Shown: piece by piece, positions 17,351-26,095 of the stretch | How positions within the stretch are numbered: position 1 is the stretch's first letter | Layout of the letters: each line of letters opens with the position of its first letter | Assembly: GCF_000689395.1 (NCBI RefSeq) | Contig: NZ_HG966617.1 | Span: 3,198,721-3,262,720, forward strand | Reading direction: 5' to 3' | DNA: 64,000 nt | From: Candidatus Phaeomarinobacter ectocarpi | Lineage (GTDB): Bacteria > Pseudomonadota > Alphaproteobacteria > CGMCC-115125 | Program-made: the position numbers and the translations under genes | The notes under the pieces: generated by a model | Seen by the model: the letters and a program-made list of their open reading frames with translations, nothing else | Database searches by the model: none | Told to the model about the DNA's origin: nothing

Positions 17351-18256
17351 ATGGGCGACATTCAACCGATAGACATTCTTATCACCAACATTCTGGACAT
17401 GGTCCGTGGACTGATTGCGCTTCTGCCGCAGATCGGCCTGGCCATCGTCATCCTCATCATCACCTGGGCCATCTCCAAGCTGGCCAACAAGCTCGTTCAC
17501 CGAGCGTTGCCGTCGAGCCGTATGCGGCCGTCGCTTGTTGAACTGATGAGCAACCTGCTGAGCATTGGCATATGGGTCGTGGGGCTGGTGGTTGCTGCCA
17601 TTGTCGTGTTCCCGACCATTACCCCGGGCGACATGATTGCAGCACTCGGCATTGGTTCGCTGGCCATCGGGTTTGCCTTCAAGGACATCTTTGAGAACTT
17701 CATGGCGGGAATACTCATCCTCTACCGCCGCCCCATGCGTATTGGCGATTACATGGAATGCGACGGCGTGGAGGGCCGCGTCGAGAAGATTTCAATTCGC
17801 GACACCCATGTACGGCGCACGGACGGCCAGCTCGTGGTCATGCCCAACGGCATGTTGTTCCGAAACCCGGTCGAGATCAGAACCGACCGTGACATAAGGC
17901 GGGTGACGATCAGTGCGGGTGTGGCGTACGACGAAGACGTGGATCAGTCACGCGACGTGATCACCAAGGCCGTGGAGGCCTGCAAGACGGTGCGGACCAA
18001 CGAACCGGTTCAGGTCTTTGCCGAAGCCTTTGGGGCGTCGAGCATCGATTTTGAAGTGACCTGGTGGACGGGTTCCAAGCCTGTTGATGTCCGCAAATCA
18101 CGCGACGAAGTTGTCGCCAGCGTGAAGCGTGCCTTGGACGAAGCAGGCATTGAGATTCCATTCCCGTATCGGACGTTGACCTTCAAGGAACCCCTGACCC
18201 TCAAGCAGGAAGCCGCCACGGACACCGGCTCGGCCAGCGGCTCGGACGGCGGCTAG
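17351..18256 (+). CDS. Mechanosensitive ion channel, MscS family
   Basis: 301-residue small-conductance mechanosensitive channel of the inner membrane. Three hydrophobic helices occupy about residues 18-40, 60-85 and 92-115; the pore helix segment LGIGSLAIGFAFKDIFENFMAG is characteristic, followed by the beta domain (RIGDYMECDGVEGRVEKI, VVMPNGMLFRNPV) and the alpha-beta C-terminal cage. It opens under membrane tension to release solutes on hypo-osmotic shock. The start at 17351 follows GGGAAGG; upstream in-frame sequence is opposite the lipase gene and does not look coding. The 3' end overlaps the convergent hydrolase by 4 bp. Confidence 0.92.
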   Translation: MGDIQPIDILITNILDMVRGLIALLPQIGLAIVILIITWAISKLANKLVHRALPSSRMRPSLVELMSNLLSIGIWVVGLVVAAIVVFPTITPGDMIAALGIGSLAIGFAFKDIFENFMAGILILYRRPMRIGDYMECDGVEGRVEKISIRDTHVRRTDGQLVVMPNGMLFRNPVEIRTDRDIRRVTISAGVAYDEDVDQSRDVITKAVEACKTVRTNEPVQVFAEAFGASSIDFEVTWWTGSKPVDVRKSRDEVVASVKRALDEAGIEIPFPYRTLTFKEPLTLKQEAATDTGSASGSDGG

Positions 18257-19038
18257 CCCGCACCAAAGCGGCCATCGAGCCAGGCATTGATCGTCTCGGC
18301 ACTTTCTTCCCATGCAGGGTCCAGCATCAGATTGTGGGCGCCGGTCACAACTTTCAAAGGAGCCTCAAAGGTCTTCGCCAGCCACTCCTGGTCGCGCATG
18401 GGGATGGACCAGTCATCACTGCCGGCCACCACAAGCACCGGCCTTGTCTCAAGGTCCGGCGTGTCAGGTGCGGGCCTCTTAAAAATCTCATGCATGGCGC
18501 GCGGAGATTCGCCACTTAGCTCGGTGATGTATTTGGCCTTCAGCTCCGGATCGAGATTGTTGCCGTAGAAAAACGAGATGAAGGCGGGCAGCCCGCCCTC
18601 AAAGTCCCCTTTCACCTGCGCCTTGTAGAGTGCCACGGGGTGCTGACGCAGCATGCGCCACGCGACACTCATGGAAGGTCTCATGGGGGAAGAGGCCAGC
18701 AGGACCGCACCAACGACGGACGTGCTCCGGACACGGACCATCTGCGCAAGGACGCCGCCAAGCGAGTGACCGATGAGGACGACATCGCCACCCAGCTGCG
18801 CAATCACCTCGTTCACATCATCAACAAAGTCATCCATGCCCGGCTGGTCCCTGGCAAGATCGCCGGGACTTTGACCATGACCCCGGGTGCTCATGGCATG
18901 CGCAGCCCATCCCTGCTCTGCAAACCATGGAAGAAAGTGATGGTCCCAGCACCGGGCATCATGAAACCCGCCATGGAGAAACAGGAGCTGCGGGCGGCCC
19001 GGCGTCGCTGCGCCGCGAGAAATCAGTTCGAGTGTCAT
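18253..19038 (-). CDS. Alpha/beta-fold hydrolase
   Basis: 261 residues of the alpha/beta hydrolase superfamily. It shows HGGFHDARCWDHH after the first strand (oxyanion region), the nucleophile elbow VLIGHSLGG near residue 94, a likely acid in VAGSDDWSIP and the catalytic His in GAHNLML. A lid region lies around 130-190. Esterase, lipase or lysophospholipase-type activity is plausible; substrate unknown. No signal peptide. Convergent with MscS and followed upstream by the LysR regulator on the same strand, 74 bp away, so it may be separately transcribed. Confidence 0.87.
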   Translation of the reverse strand: MTLELISRGAATPGRPQLLFLHGGFHDARCWDHHFLPWFAEQGWAAHAMSTRGHGQSPGDLARDQPGMDDFVDDVNEVIAQLGGDVVLIGHSLGGVLAQMVRVRSTSVVGAVLLASSPMRPSMSVAWRMLRQHPVALYKAQVKGDFEGGLPAFISFFYGNNLDPELKAKYITELSGESPRAMHEIFKRPAPDTPDLETRPVLVVAGSDDWSIPMRDQEWLAKTFEAPLKVVTGAHNLMLDPAWEESAETINAWLDGRFGAG

Positions 19039-19112
19039 GGCGTCCTCTTAATGTGACGTCCAGCATGGACGCTGGCACCGGGCACACAATTACCTGGCAG
19101 AGAAGTATGCGT

Positions 19113-20000
19113 TTACGCCTTCCGGCAATGATCAATCAGATGATCAACAAACACGCGCACCTTGCCCGACAGGTGTCGACTGTGCGGGTAAGCTGCATAG
19201 ATACTGCGGTCATAGTAGTCGTAATCCTCAAGCACCTGCACAAGTCGGCCTGCCTTGAGATCTTCTCGCACGGTGGACCAAAGACAAAGCCCGACACCCA
19301 TACCGGCACGCACCAGTGTTGCAACACCGCGCGCGGTATTGACCTTAATCCTGACGGGTACCTGCACCCGCATCACGTCGCCATCAATATTGAAGCTCCA
19401 TTGCCCGGTCGGATTGACGGAGGAGAGAATGACGCAGCTGTGGGTAGCCAGATCGTCAGGATGCTGTGGCATGCCAGCCGCTTCCAGATAGGCGGGGGAG
19501 GCGCAGACCAGGAAAGGAAAGTCGGTGACCTTCCGGATGATCAAACTGGAGTCGGGCATGTCATCGACCCGGACAGCCACATCATACCCTTCACCGATGA
19601 TATCGACCCGCCGCTCATCAAGCGTCAGCTCTATCGCAATATCAGGATAGGCCTCCATAAAGGAGGGCAGCGAAGGTATCAGCACATCCTCGCCAAAGGC
19701 GCGCGGCGCTGCGACCCTCAAGGACCCGCGTGGAGCCCCATGCCGACTGCGCACCATGTCATGGGCTTCGTCCACCTCGGCCACAAGAGCCGCGCACCGT
19801 TCGCGATAGGCGGCCCCGGTTTCCGTCAGACCCACATGCCGGGTGGTCCTGTTGAGAAGCCGCACACCCAGATACTCTTCAAGCTGGGCAACCTTCTTGC
19901 TGGTCAGCGCTTTCGACAGGCCCAGTTGCCGTGCCGCCGCAGAAAAGCTGCCCTGTTCAGCAACCACCGCAAAAATCCGCATGGCCTCAAGCGTGTCCAT
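19113..20000 (-). CDS. LysR-family transcriptional regulator
   Basis: 295 residues. The N-terminal helix-turn-helix (MDTLEAMRIFAVVAEQGSFS, then AARQLGLSKALTSKKVAQLE) is typical for LysR, followed by the periplasmic-binding-protein-like effector domain. It belongs to the AaeR/YhjC-like branch judged by its opening residues. It is divergent from a GST and a pyridoxamine-oxidase-like gene across 138 bp, the usual LysR layout for control of the neighbouring operon. Effector not predictable. Confidence 0.92.
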   Translation of the reverse strand: MDTLEAMRIFAVVAEQGSFSAAARQLGLSKALTSKKVAQLEEYLGVRLLNRTTRHVGLTETGAAYRERCAALVAEVDEAHDMVRSRHGAPRGSLRVAAPRAFGEDVLIPSLPSFMEAYPDIAIELTLDERRVDIIGEGYDVAVRVDDMPDSSLIIRKVTDFPFLVCASPAYLEAAGMPQHPDDLATHSCVILSSVNPTGQWSFNIDGDVMRVQVPVRIKVNTARGVATLVRAGMGVGLCLWSTVREDLKAGRLVQVLEDYDYYDRSIYAAYPHSRHLSGKVRVFVDHLIDHCRKA

Positions 20001-20138
20001 TCGCCAAATCTCACTGTCACTGTTTCGTTGACAGTCTTTCGGATTAGTGCGGGATTATCAATGTTTCAGTGAGGCGTCATCTTCCCCCTGTTGTTTCAAG
20101 TCGCCAACATTCAGGCGCTTACAGGGAAGACCGACACC

Positions 20139-20753
20139 ATGATCAAACTTTACCGCCACGAACTCTCCGGCCACGCCCATCGCGTGGAACTGTTCCTGTC
20201 CCTCCTCGGCCTTGATCACGAGCTTGTTGACGTGGACTTGATGTCCGGCGCTCACAAGACGAACGCGTTTCGAGCGCTCAACAGCTTCGCTCAGCTGCCG
20301 GTCATCGACGACAACGGCGTCATCGTTTCGGACTCAAATGCCATCCTCGTCTATCTCGCCAAGAAATATGGCAACCAGACCTGGCTCCCCGAAGACGCCG
20401 TAAAAGCAGCGCAGGTGCAGCGCTGGCTATCGATCGCGGCAGGACCCGTCGCATTCGGACCGGCTGCGGCACGTCTGGTCACCCTCTTCAAGGCACCGCT
20501 CGATCATGAGCGCACCAAAAGTATCGCCTATGCGCTGTTTGACGTGATGGAGCAGGAACTCGCCACACGTGACTGGCTCGCTGGTGCGGACGCAACAATC
20601 GCCGACGTCGCAGGCTACAGCTACATCGCCCACGCGCCCGAAGGCGACGTCTCGCTTGAGCCATATCCCCATCTCCGCGCGTGGCTGAAGCGCATCGAAG
20701 ATCTGCCCGGCTTTGTCGCCATGAAGGCCACACCCATTGCATTGGCAGCCTAG
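20139..20753 (+). CDS. Glutathione S-transferase
   Basis: 204 residues: an N-terminal thioredoxin-like domain (LYRHELSGHAHRVELFLSLL, with NSFAQLPVIDDNGVIVSDSNAILVYLA providing the cis-Pro and the SNA/DS glutathione-binding motif) and an alpha-helical C-terminal domain with ATIADVAGYSYI. It conjugates glutathione to electrophiles or acts as a peroxidase. The start at 20139 follows AGGGAAG. It is first in a two-gene unit with the PNPOx-like protein, opposite the LysR gene, which probably regulates it. Confidence 0.9.
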   Translation: MIKLYRHELSGHAHRVELFLSLLGLDHELVDVDLMSGAHKTNAFRALNSFAQLPVIDDNGVIVSDSNAILVYLAKKYGNQTWLPEDAVKAAQVQRWLSIAAGPVAFGPAAARLVTLFKAPLDHERTKSIAYALFDVMEQELATRDWLAGADATIADVAGYSYIAHAPEGDVSLEPYPHLRAWLKRIEDLPGFVAMKATPIALAA

Positions 20754-20832
20754 TGAAACCGAGCGGGGAAGGCGGTGTTGTGCCAGCCGCCCCGCTCCCA
20801 TTTCCACCAAGTATCGCAGGAAGGAACCACCA

Positions 20833-21810
20833 ATGACCGACCTTAATCAGCCACAGGCAGTATCGCCGTTTCACGCAGGTGAAATTGCAGTTCAAAGAAG
20901 GCTCGGCGTCGATGAACGCATGGCAGTCATCGGTGCGAAATTCATTCGCGATCACATGCCGGCGGAACATCGCGACTTCTATGAGCAACTGCCATTTGTC
21001 GTGTTGGGCACACAGGATAGTTCGGGCCAGCCATGGGCAACGATGCTTGCAGGCTCAAAAGGTTTCATACAAAGCCCGACGGACCGCACACTCGAAATTG
21101 CGACGCACCTGCCTGCGGCAGATCCAGCCCTCGCCGCACTTTCCAACGGGGCACCGGTCGGAGGGCTCGGCATAGAGCTGGACACCCGACGCCGGAATCG
21201 TTTCACAGCGCGTGTTGAGGGCCACGCAAAGGAATACGTGCACCTTGCCATTGATCAGAGCTTTGGGAATTGCCCGCAATACATCCAGACCCGGGCCCTG
21301 ATTGAAACCCGCGATCCCGATGCACCTCATGTGGAAACGCCTGTCCGCGTCACATCCCTGGAAGGAGACCTGTGCACATTGGTCGAGCGCGCGGACACCT
21401 TCTTTGTCGCTTCATCAACAAGATCCCACACGCCTCGCACGCTCAGCAGCGGCGTAGACGTGTCGCACCGTGGCGGAGCGGCTGGTTTCATCAAAGTTGA
21501 AAACAACCGTACACTGACCATTCCGGACTATGCCGGCAACAACTTCTTCAACACGCTGGGCAACCTGCTGGAAAACCCGAAGGCTGGGTTGCTGTTCCCA
21601 GATTTTGAGACCGGCGGCCTGATCCACCTGGCAGGGACTGTCGAGATCATCTGGAGCGGCCCAGACGTCGACCAGTTCCCGGCAGCCGGACGCGCATGGC
21701 GCTTTACCCTGGATCATGGTCTGGTCCGGCCCAAAGCGCTGCCCATGCGTTTTGATTTTGGAGAATTCTCTCCAAAATCCATCAAGCACGGCACGTGGCG
21801 GCATAGCTGA
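20833..21810 (+). CDS. Pyridoxamine 5'-phosphate oxidase family (FMN-binding split barrel) protein
   Basis: 325 residues, longer than simple PNPOx proteins. The first part has HRDFYEQLPFVVLGTQDSSG, typical of flavin-binding split-barrel proteins, and the second half has GGAAGFIKVENNRTLTIPDYAGNNFFNTLGNLLENPKAGLLF, which matches the PNPOx-like substrate/FMN region. These proteins often accompany GSTs or ferredoxin oxidoreductases; function is uncharacterised, possibly flavin or haem binding. The ATG follows an AGGAAGGA site, 79 bp after the GST stop, and the two are likely cotranscribed under the divergent LysR regulator. Confidence 0.83.
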   Translation: MTDLNQPQAVSPFHAGEIAVQRRLGVDERMAVIGAKFIRDHMPAEHRDFYEQLPFVVLGTQDSSGQPWATMLAGSKGFIQSPTDRTLEIATHLPAADPALAALSNGAPVGGLGIELDTRRRNRFTARVEGHAKEYVHLAIDQSFGNCPQYIQTRALIETRDPDAPHVETPVRVTSLEGDLCTLVERADTFFVASSTRSHTPRTLSSGVDVSHRGGAAGFIKVENNRTLTIPDYAGNNFFNTLGNLLENPKAGLLFPDFETGGLIHLAGTVEIIWSGPDVDQFPAAGRAWRFTLDHGLVRPKALPMRFDFGEFSPKSIKHGTWRHS

Positions 21811-21817
21811 GCGTCAG

Positions 21818-22494
21818 TTAGCCTTTAAGGCTGGCTTCAATCGTTGCAATCGTCTGTGCACGGATGAGCATCTTGTTGGCAGCGTATGCGCCGTTGGGCA
21901 GCTCGCCCAGCTGAGCCGCAATGCCGGTTGCCGTATCCAGCACCTTGTCGGCGTCAACCACCTGATCAAGGTAGCCGACTTTCACAGCCCCTTCCGGGTC
22001 ATACATTTTTGCCTGCACAATTGCTTCCGTCAGGAAGCGCGGATCAAGGCGGGCGCGGGGCAGCTCAATGCCGAAGATCGGCAGCGTCATGCCGTTGACC
22101 GTTTCATTGGCGCCAATGGCAAACTCGCCCGCCGCGCCAATACGCGTATCGCAGCCCGCCAGCAAAAACACACCCATGGCTGATGGCAGTGGCCTGTACA
22201 GGCAGCCACCAGCCGAGCAGCTTGTTGCCATACAGTCCGAAGGGCAAACGCACCGCCGCGATTGACCAGCGCTATGAGCTTCTTCGAGGGCTGGCACCAT
22301 TCATCAGCTTGATGGTCGAAACCGGCAGAAAACAGCCCGGGTTTCCCGGTCAGCACGACGGCCTTGGCATCGGCCTCCGCTTTGTCCATGGCAGCCTCAA
22401 GACCCTCAAGCAGCGCGGGGTTCACTGCGTTTGCCTTGCCGTCATTCATGGTGATGACCGCAACGTCGCCGTTCATATCCAGTGTGACGCTCAT
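21818..22494 (-). pseudogene. Crotonase/enoyl-CoA hydratase family, frameshifted
   Basis: The N-terminal part (frame from ATG 22494) reads as a normal crotonase start: VTLDMNGDVAVITMNDGKAN, then GLFSAGFD. The C-terminal part, in another frame, continues with MGVFLLAGCDTRIGAAGEF and GANETVNGMTLPIFGIELPR, the oxyanion-hole and active-site region. Between 22170 and 22330 the reading frame must shift several times: KLMNGASP and LYGNKLL appear out of frame and VNRGG and AACTGH in frame. At least two net extra bases are needed to join the halves. Both flanks look conserved, so either the gene decayed recently or this stretch contains sequencing errors. If intact, it would be a roughly 225-residue acyl-CoA hydratase/isomerase. 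Confidence 0.8.
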
Positions 22495-22545
22495 GAGTGT
22501 GCTCCTCGCATAGCTGCCAATGTGTAAGTTCATTTATAGAACTAA

Positions 22546-22581
22546 TAAGGGGCCACATGGCAAAATGCCAGTGGCCCCTTA
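22546..22581 (-). terminator. Hairpin terminator after the YghU-like gene
   Basis: Stem TAAGGGGCCAC (22546-22556) with GTGGCCCCTTA (22571-22581), plus inner TGGCA/TGCCA. Read on the minus strand it follows the GST stop by about 40 bases and is followed by a T-rich stretch. Confidence 0.7.
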
Positions 22582-22621
22582 AGGCAAACGATCTCTCGTT
22601 TTTGCAAATCAGGCTGCAGCG

Positions 22622-23497
22622 CTACTCGGCAGCAGCAACCTTGTCCTGTGTCTTGGTGTCAAAATCACTGGCATCGTGCCGCTCATGCAGCTGCGATTCC
22701 GGTGCGCCAAATACACGGTTGACCATGCGGCCACGCTGAACGGCCGGCCGGTCTCCCACGAGATCCATCCAGCGTTGAACGTTTTTGTATTCCTGTGTCT
22801 GCAGGAATTCCGCAGCGTCATAAGCAGCATTCGCCACCACAGCGCCATACCAGGGCCAGATGGCCATGTCGGCAATCGTGTAGTCCTTGCCGGCCATGTA
22901 CTCATTGTCCGCAAGGTGACGATCCAGCACATCAAGCTGGCGCTTCACTTCCATGGCGAAGCGGTCAATCGCGTATTCGATCTTGATGGGCGCATAGGCA
23001 TAGAAGTGTCCAAAGCCACCGCCAAGATACGGCGCGCTGCCCATCTGCCAGAACAGCCAGGACAGGCACTCTGTTCGCGCCACGTGTTCCGTGGGCAGGA
23101 ACTCACCGAACTTTTCAGCCAGGTACAAAAGGATGGATCCGGATTCAAACACCCGCGTCGGCGGCGTGGTGCTGTGGTCCATCAGGGCGGGGATTTTGGA
23201 ATTGGGGTTGGCCCCCACAAAGCCGCTGCTGAATTGCGCGCCTTCACCGATATTGACCAGCCACGCATCATACTCGGCACCGCTATGACCCTTGGCCAGC
23301 AGCTCCTCAAGCATCACCGTGACCTTCACGCCGTTGGGTGTGCCCAGGGAGTAAAGCTGCATGGGGTGCTTGCCGACCTGCAGATCCTTGTCATGGGTGG
23401 ACCCGGCAATCGGACGGTTGATGTTCGCAAAACGGCCACCGCTTTCCTTGTCCCATGTCCAGATTTTTGGGGGTACGTATTCATTGGTGTCGCTCAT
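22622..23497 (-). CDS. yghU: Glutathione-dependent disulfide-bond oxidoreductase, YghU-like
   Basis: 291 residues. The long N-terminal extension (YVPPKIWTWDKESGGRFANINRP) and the thioredoxin-like start LYSLGTPNGVKVTVMLEELL are hallmarks of YghU/YfcG nu-class GSTs, which bind two glutathione molecules and reduce disulfides without a catalytic Cys. Further motifs are PNSKIPALMD and FESGSILLYLAEKFG; the helical domain holds DYTIADMAIWPW. Length agrees with E. coli YghU (288). It stands alone with its own terminator, after the crotonase remnant in map order. Family confident; cellular substrate unknown. Confidence 0.92.
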   Translation of the reverse strand: MSDTNEYVPPKIWTWDKESGGRFANINRPIAGSTHDKDLQVGKHPMQLYSLGTPNGVKVTVMLEELLAKGHSGAEYDAWLVNIGEGAQFSSGFVGANPNSKIPALMDHSTTPPTRVFESGSILLYLAEKFGEFLPTEHVARTECLSWLFWQMGSAPYLGGGFGHFYAYAPIKIEYAIDRFAMEVKRQLDVLDRHLADNEYMAGKDYTIADMAIWPWYGAVVANAAYDAAEFLQTQEYKNVQRWMDLVGDRPAVQRGRMVNRVFGAPESQLHERHDASDFDTKTQDKVAAAE

Positions 23498-23717
23498 GGC
23501 GCGCTCCCTTCGGTTTGGTTCTTCATATGCATATCTTCAATGTTGCCCGTATGTGATCACGCCTCGGCGCAGGCGTCGAGCAAGCTTTCACTGACCAAGG
23601 TGAGGGTCCGGACGCCCGATTTCAAATCACGAGATGGACTCCACAGGGAAAACCCACGAGACTCCGCCACATCAAAAAAACACAAGCGCGCTCGTAAAAT
23701 GAGTGCAGGGGGAAAAA

Positions 23718-24098
23718 ATGATCTGGATTGCCCGTATCGCCGTCGGCCTCGTCTTTGCATTTTCACTGCTTATGGGTCTGCAGACCTTTTTCACACCTGA
23801 AGCCTCAGCTGTAACGCTTGGCCTTGGCACCGCCCTGCCGGACCTTGGCATGAACACCTTCCGAGCCGACATAGGTGCATTCTTTCTGGCAGCTGCCACG
23901 TTTGCGGGCCTTGGCCTATTTGCCGGCCGCACCGGTGCAATCTATGGGGCAGCCCTTCTCTATGGCCTTGCTCTGATCGGTCGCATCCTGGGTGTTGTCA
24001 TGGATGGCGCGCCAGCTGGCGTGGAAACGCCCATCATCATTGAAGCTGTGCTTGTGGTGTTACTTGTTTTCGGCGCCAGAACCCTCGGCCGACGCTAA
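23718..24098 (+). CDS. DUF4345-like small membrane protein
   Basis: 126 residues with four hydrophobic segments (about 2-22, 48-68, 72-92 and 103-121). The opening ARIAVGLVFAFSLLMGLQTFF and the central TFRADIGAFFLAAATFAGLGLF resemble DUF4345, a family of four-helix membrane proteins of unknown role. The start at 23718 has a strong AGGGGGA site. It is monocistronic. Confidence in the coding call is good; the family call is moderate. Confidence 0.78.
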   Translation: MIWIARIAVGLVFAFSLLMGLQTFFTPEASAVTLGLGTALPDLGMNTFRADIGAFFLAAATFAGLGLFAGRTGAIYGAALLYGLALIGRILGVVMDGAPAGVETPIIIEAVLVVLLVFGARTLGRR

Positions 24099-24183
24099 CA
24101 ATCCTGGCGCGTGCTGCCCCCAATGGGCGGCACGCGCTGATTGCATCTCCCACATATGATTCCGTTGGACGTGCGCCTATTAT

Positions 24184-24217
24184 AATGACAGTATAAATGC
24201 CATTAACGCATGTCATT
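24184..24217. promoter_or_regulatory. Inverted repeat in the sulfatase promoter region
   Basis: AATGACA (24184-24190) and TGTCATT (24211-24217) form a perfect 7-bp inverted repeat in an AT-rich stretch that also holds a TATAATG -10-like element (24181-24187). It lies 31-65 bp upstream of the sulfatase start. Possible operator; binder unknown. Confidence 0.4.
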
Positions 24218-24248
24218 AAATTATATCGCATTGATGGAGCCCGTTCCC

Positions 24249-26075
24249 ATGCGCACCGGAACTCGAAAACCACGCTCTAAGACCCGCGCCCTTGTGGCAG
24301 CTGTTTTGGGCGTCAGCCTTGTCTCATCAGGGCCTGGCATATCTGCAGCACTCGCTGATACCACTGCCGAATCCAGTGCAAAACAGCCCAATATCGTCGT
24401 TATTCTGGTGGACGATGCGGCGCTGATGGATTTCGGCGCCTTTGGCGGTGAAGCCGCCACACCGAACATTGACGCGCTGGCAGAGCGCGGCGCGATGTTT
24501 ACCCAGTACCGGACATCTCCCCTGTGCGCGCCCACCCGCGCCATGCTTCTCACAGGGATCGACAATCACAAGACCGGCGTGGCCACCATCCCGGAAGTGA
24601 TCCCCGACGAGCATCGCGGCCAGCCAGGCTACACCCTGTCTTTGGAGCCCGGTGTACTCACGATCGCAGATCGCCTGCGGTCGGTCGGCTATCGCACATT
24701 GATGAGTGGCAAGTGGCATCTAGGTCATACCGAAGATGAAATGCCCCAGAACCACGGCTTCGACCGGTCACTTGCCCTGGCCGCATCCGGTGCCGACAAC
24801 TGGGAAGACAAGTCGTTCATGCCGTTTTACCACGAGGCACCGTGGTACGAGGACGGCAAGCCATACGACCTGCCCGAGGATTTTTATTCCTCAAAGTATC
24901 TCGTCGACAAGATGATCGACTATCTGGACACGACGGATGCCAGCAAGCCGTTCTTTGCCTATCTGCCGTTTCAGGCCATCCACGTTCCCGTTCAGGCACC
25001 TGCCGAATTCACAGCCAACTACAAGGGCACCTTCGACGAGGGGTGGCATGTCATGCGTGACACACGCTACCAGCGCGCCCAGGAACTTGGCCTGATTCGC
25101 GAAGGAGCGCCCATCGCGCCCATGCCGGCAGACAGCCGCGACTGGAACAGCCTGAGTGAGGAAGACCGCGCACTCTACGCGGCACGCATGGAGGCCAATG
25201 CCGGCATGCTTGAGGCCATGGACTTCCACATCGGCCGCTTCATGGACCACCTGAAAGACGCAGGCACCTTCGACGACACGATTTTTCTGGTGACGTCGGA
25301 CAATGGGCCGGAACAAAACCGTGGTGACAACAGCGCAACCCTCGCGCTCTGGATGCGCTTCAATGGCTACCATGTGGACCTGGAAGGCATGGGCGAAATT
25401 GGCAGCTGGGGTTTCATCGGCCCGGAATGGGCCAACGCAGCTGCATCCCCCGGTGACCTGTTCAAGTTCTACACAACAGAAGGCGGCATCCGGGTTCCGC
25501 TCATCATCTCCGGGCCCGGCGTCGAACCCATGCGCATTGACTCACCCGCCATGGTGACCGACCTGACGCCGACATTGCTGGATCTTGTTGGCGCTCCCAA
25601 AACAGCCTTGGCAGACGACACCGTGTCCATGACCGGACGCAGCCTCTTTCCTGTTCTGACAGGCGCCGCAGACAGCGTGTACGGCGAAGATGATATTCGC
25701 GCTTTGGAGGTTTCCGGCAACTCGGCGCTCTACAAGGGCGACTACAAGATCACCCGCAACAACCCGCCCGCCGGCGACAGCCGCTGGCGCCTGTTCAACA
25801 TGGCAGATGATCCCGGCGAGACCACGGATCTGAGTGAAAGCCAGCTGGAAATCATGCGGGACATGCTGGCAGCCTTCGATGCCTATTCAAAAGAGATGGG
25901 CGTTCTGGAGATGCCCGCGGGCTACGACACGGTCCAGCAGATAACCAGAAATACCGGCACGAAGATCTTTCAGCGATATGGCTGGCAGATCACAGTGGCC
26001 GCCCTTGTGGTCCTGGCACTGATCGCCGGGGCACTCTTTGGCACGTGGCGGGTGCTGCGCAGCCGCACGAGCTAG
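24249..26075 (+). CDS. Arylsulfatase-type sulfatase with C-terminal membrane anchor
   Basis: 608 residues. It has an N-terminal export signal (residues 1-38, basic start then hydrophobic), then PNIVVILVDDAALMDFG with the metal-binding Asp pair (about 55-56). SPLCAPTRAMLLTG is the sulfatase signature CxPxR with Cys93, which must be converted to formylglycine. FLVTSDNGPEQNR supplies further ligands. A single hydrophobic helix near the C-terminus (VAALVVLALIAGALFGTWRVL) would anchor the enzyme to the inner membrane facing the periplasm. It hydrolyses sulfate esters; substrate unknown. ATG 24249 was preferred over upstream in-frame codons because it follows GGAG. The formylglycine-generating enzyme is not in this window. 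It lies 20 bp upstream of a GST and is probably cotranscribed. Confidence 0.9.
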   Translation: MRTGTRKPRSKTRALVAAVLGVSLVSSGPGISAALADTTAESSAKQPNIVVILVDDAALMDFGAFGGEAATPNIDALAERGAMFTQYRTSPLCAPTRAMLLTGIDNHKTGVATIPEVIPDEHRGQPGYTLSLEPGVLTIADRLRSVGYRTLMSGKWHLGHTEDEMPQNHGFDRSLALAASGADNWEDKSFMPFYHEAPWYEDGKPYDLPEDFYSSKYLVDKMIDYLDTTDASKPFFAYLPFQAIHVPVQAPAEFTANYKGTFDEGWHVMRDTRYQRAQELGLIREGAPIAPMPADSRDWNSLSEEDRALYAARMEANAGMLEAMDFHIGRFMDHLKDAGTFDDTIFLVTSDNGPEQNRGDNSATLALWMRFNGYHVDLEGMGEIGSWGFIGPEWANAAASPGDLFKFYTTEGGIRVPLIISGPGVEPMRIDSPAMVTDLTPTLLDLVGAPKTALADDTVSMTGRSLFPVLTGAADSVYGEDDIRALEVSGNSALYKGDYKITRNNPPAGDSRWRLFNMADDPGETTDLSESQLEIMRDMLAAFDAYSKEMGVLEMPAGYDTVQQITRNTGTKIFQRYGWQITVAALVVLALIAGALFGTWRVLRSRTS

Positions 26076-26095
26076 AAGATCGCAGGAGGCCCGCC

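Noticed and set aside
18927-20072. 381-codon plus-strand frame
   Set aside because: Runs opposite the hydrolase 5' end and the whole LysR gene; no recognisable domain.
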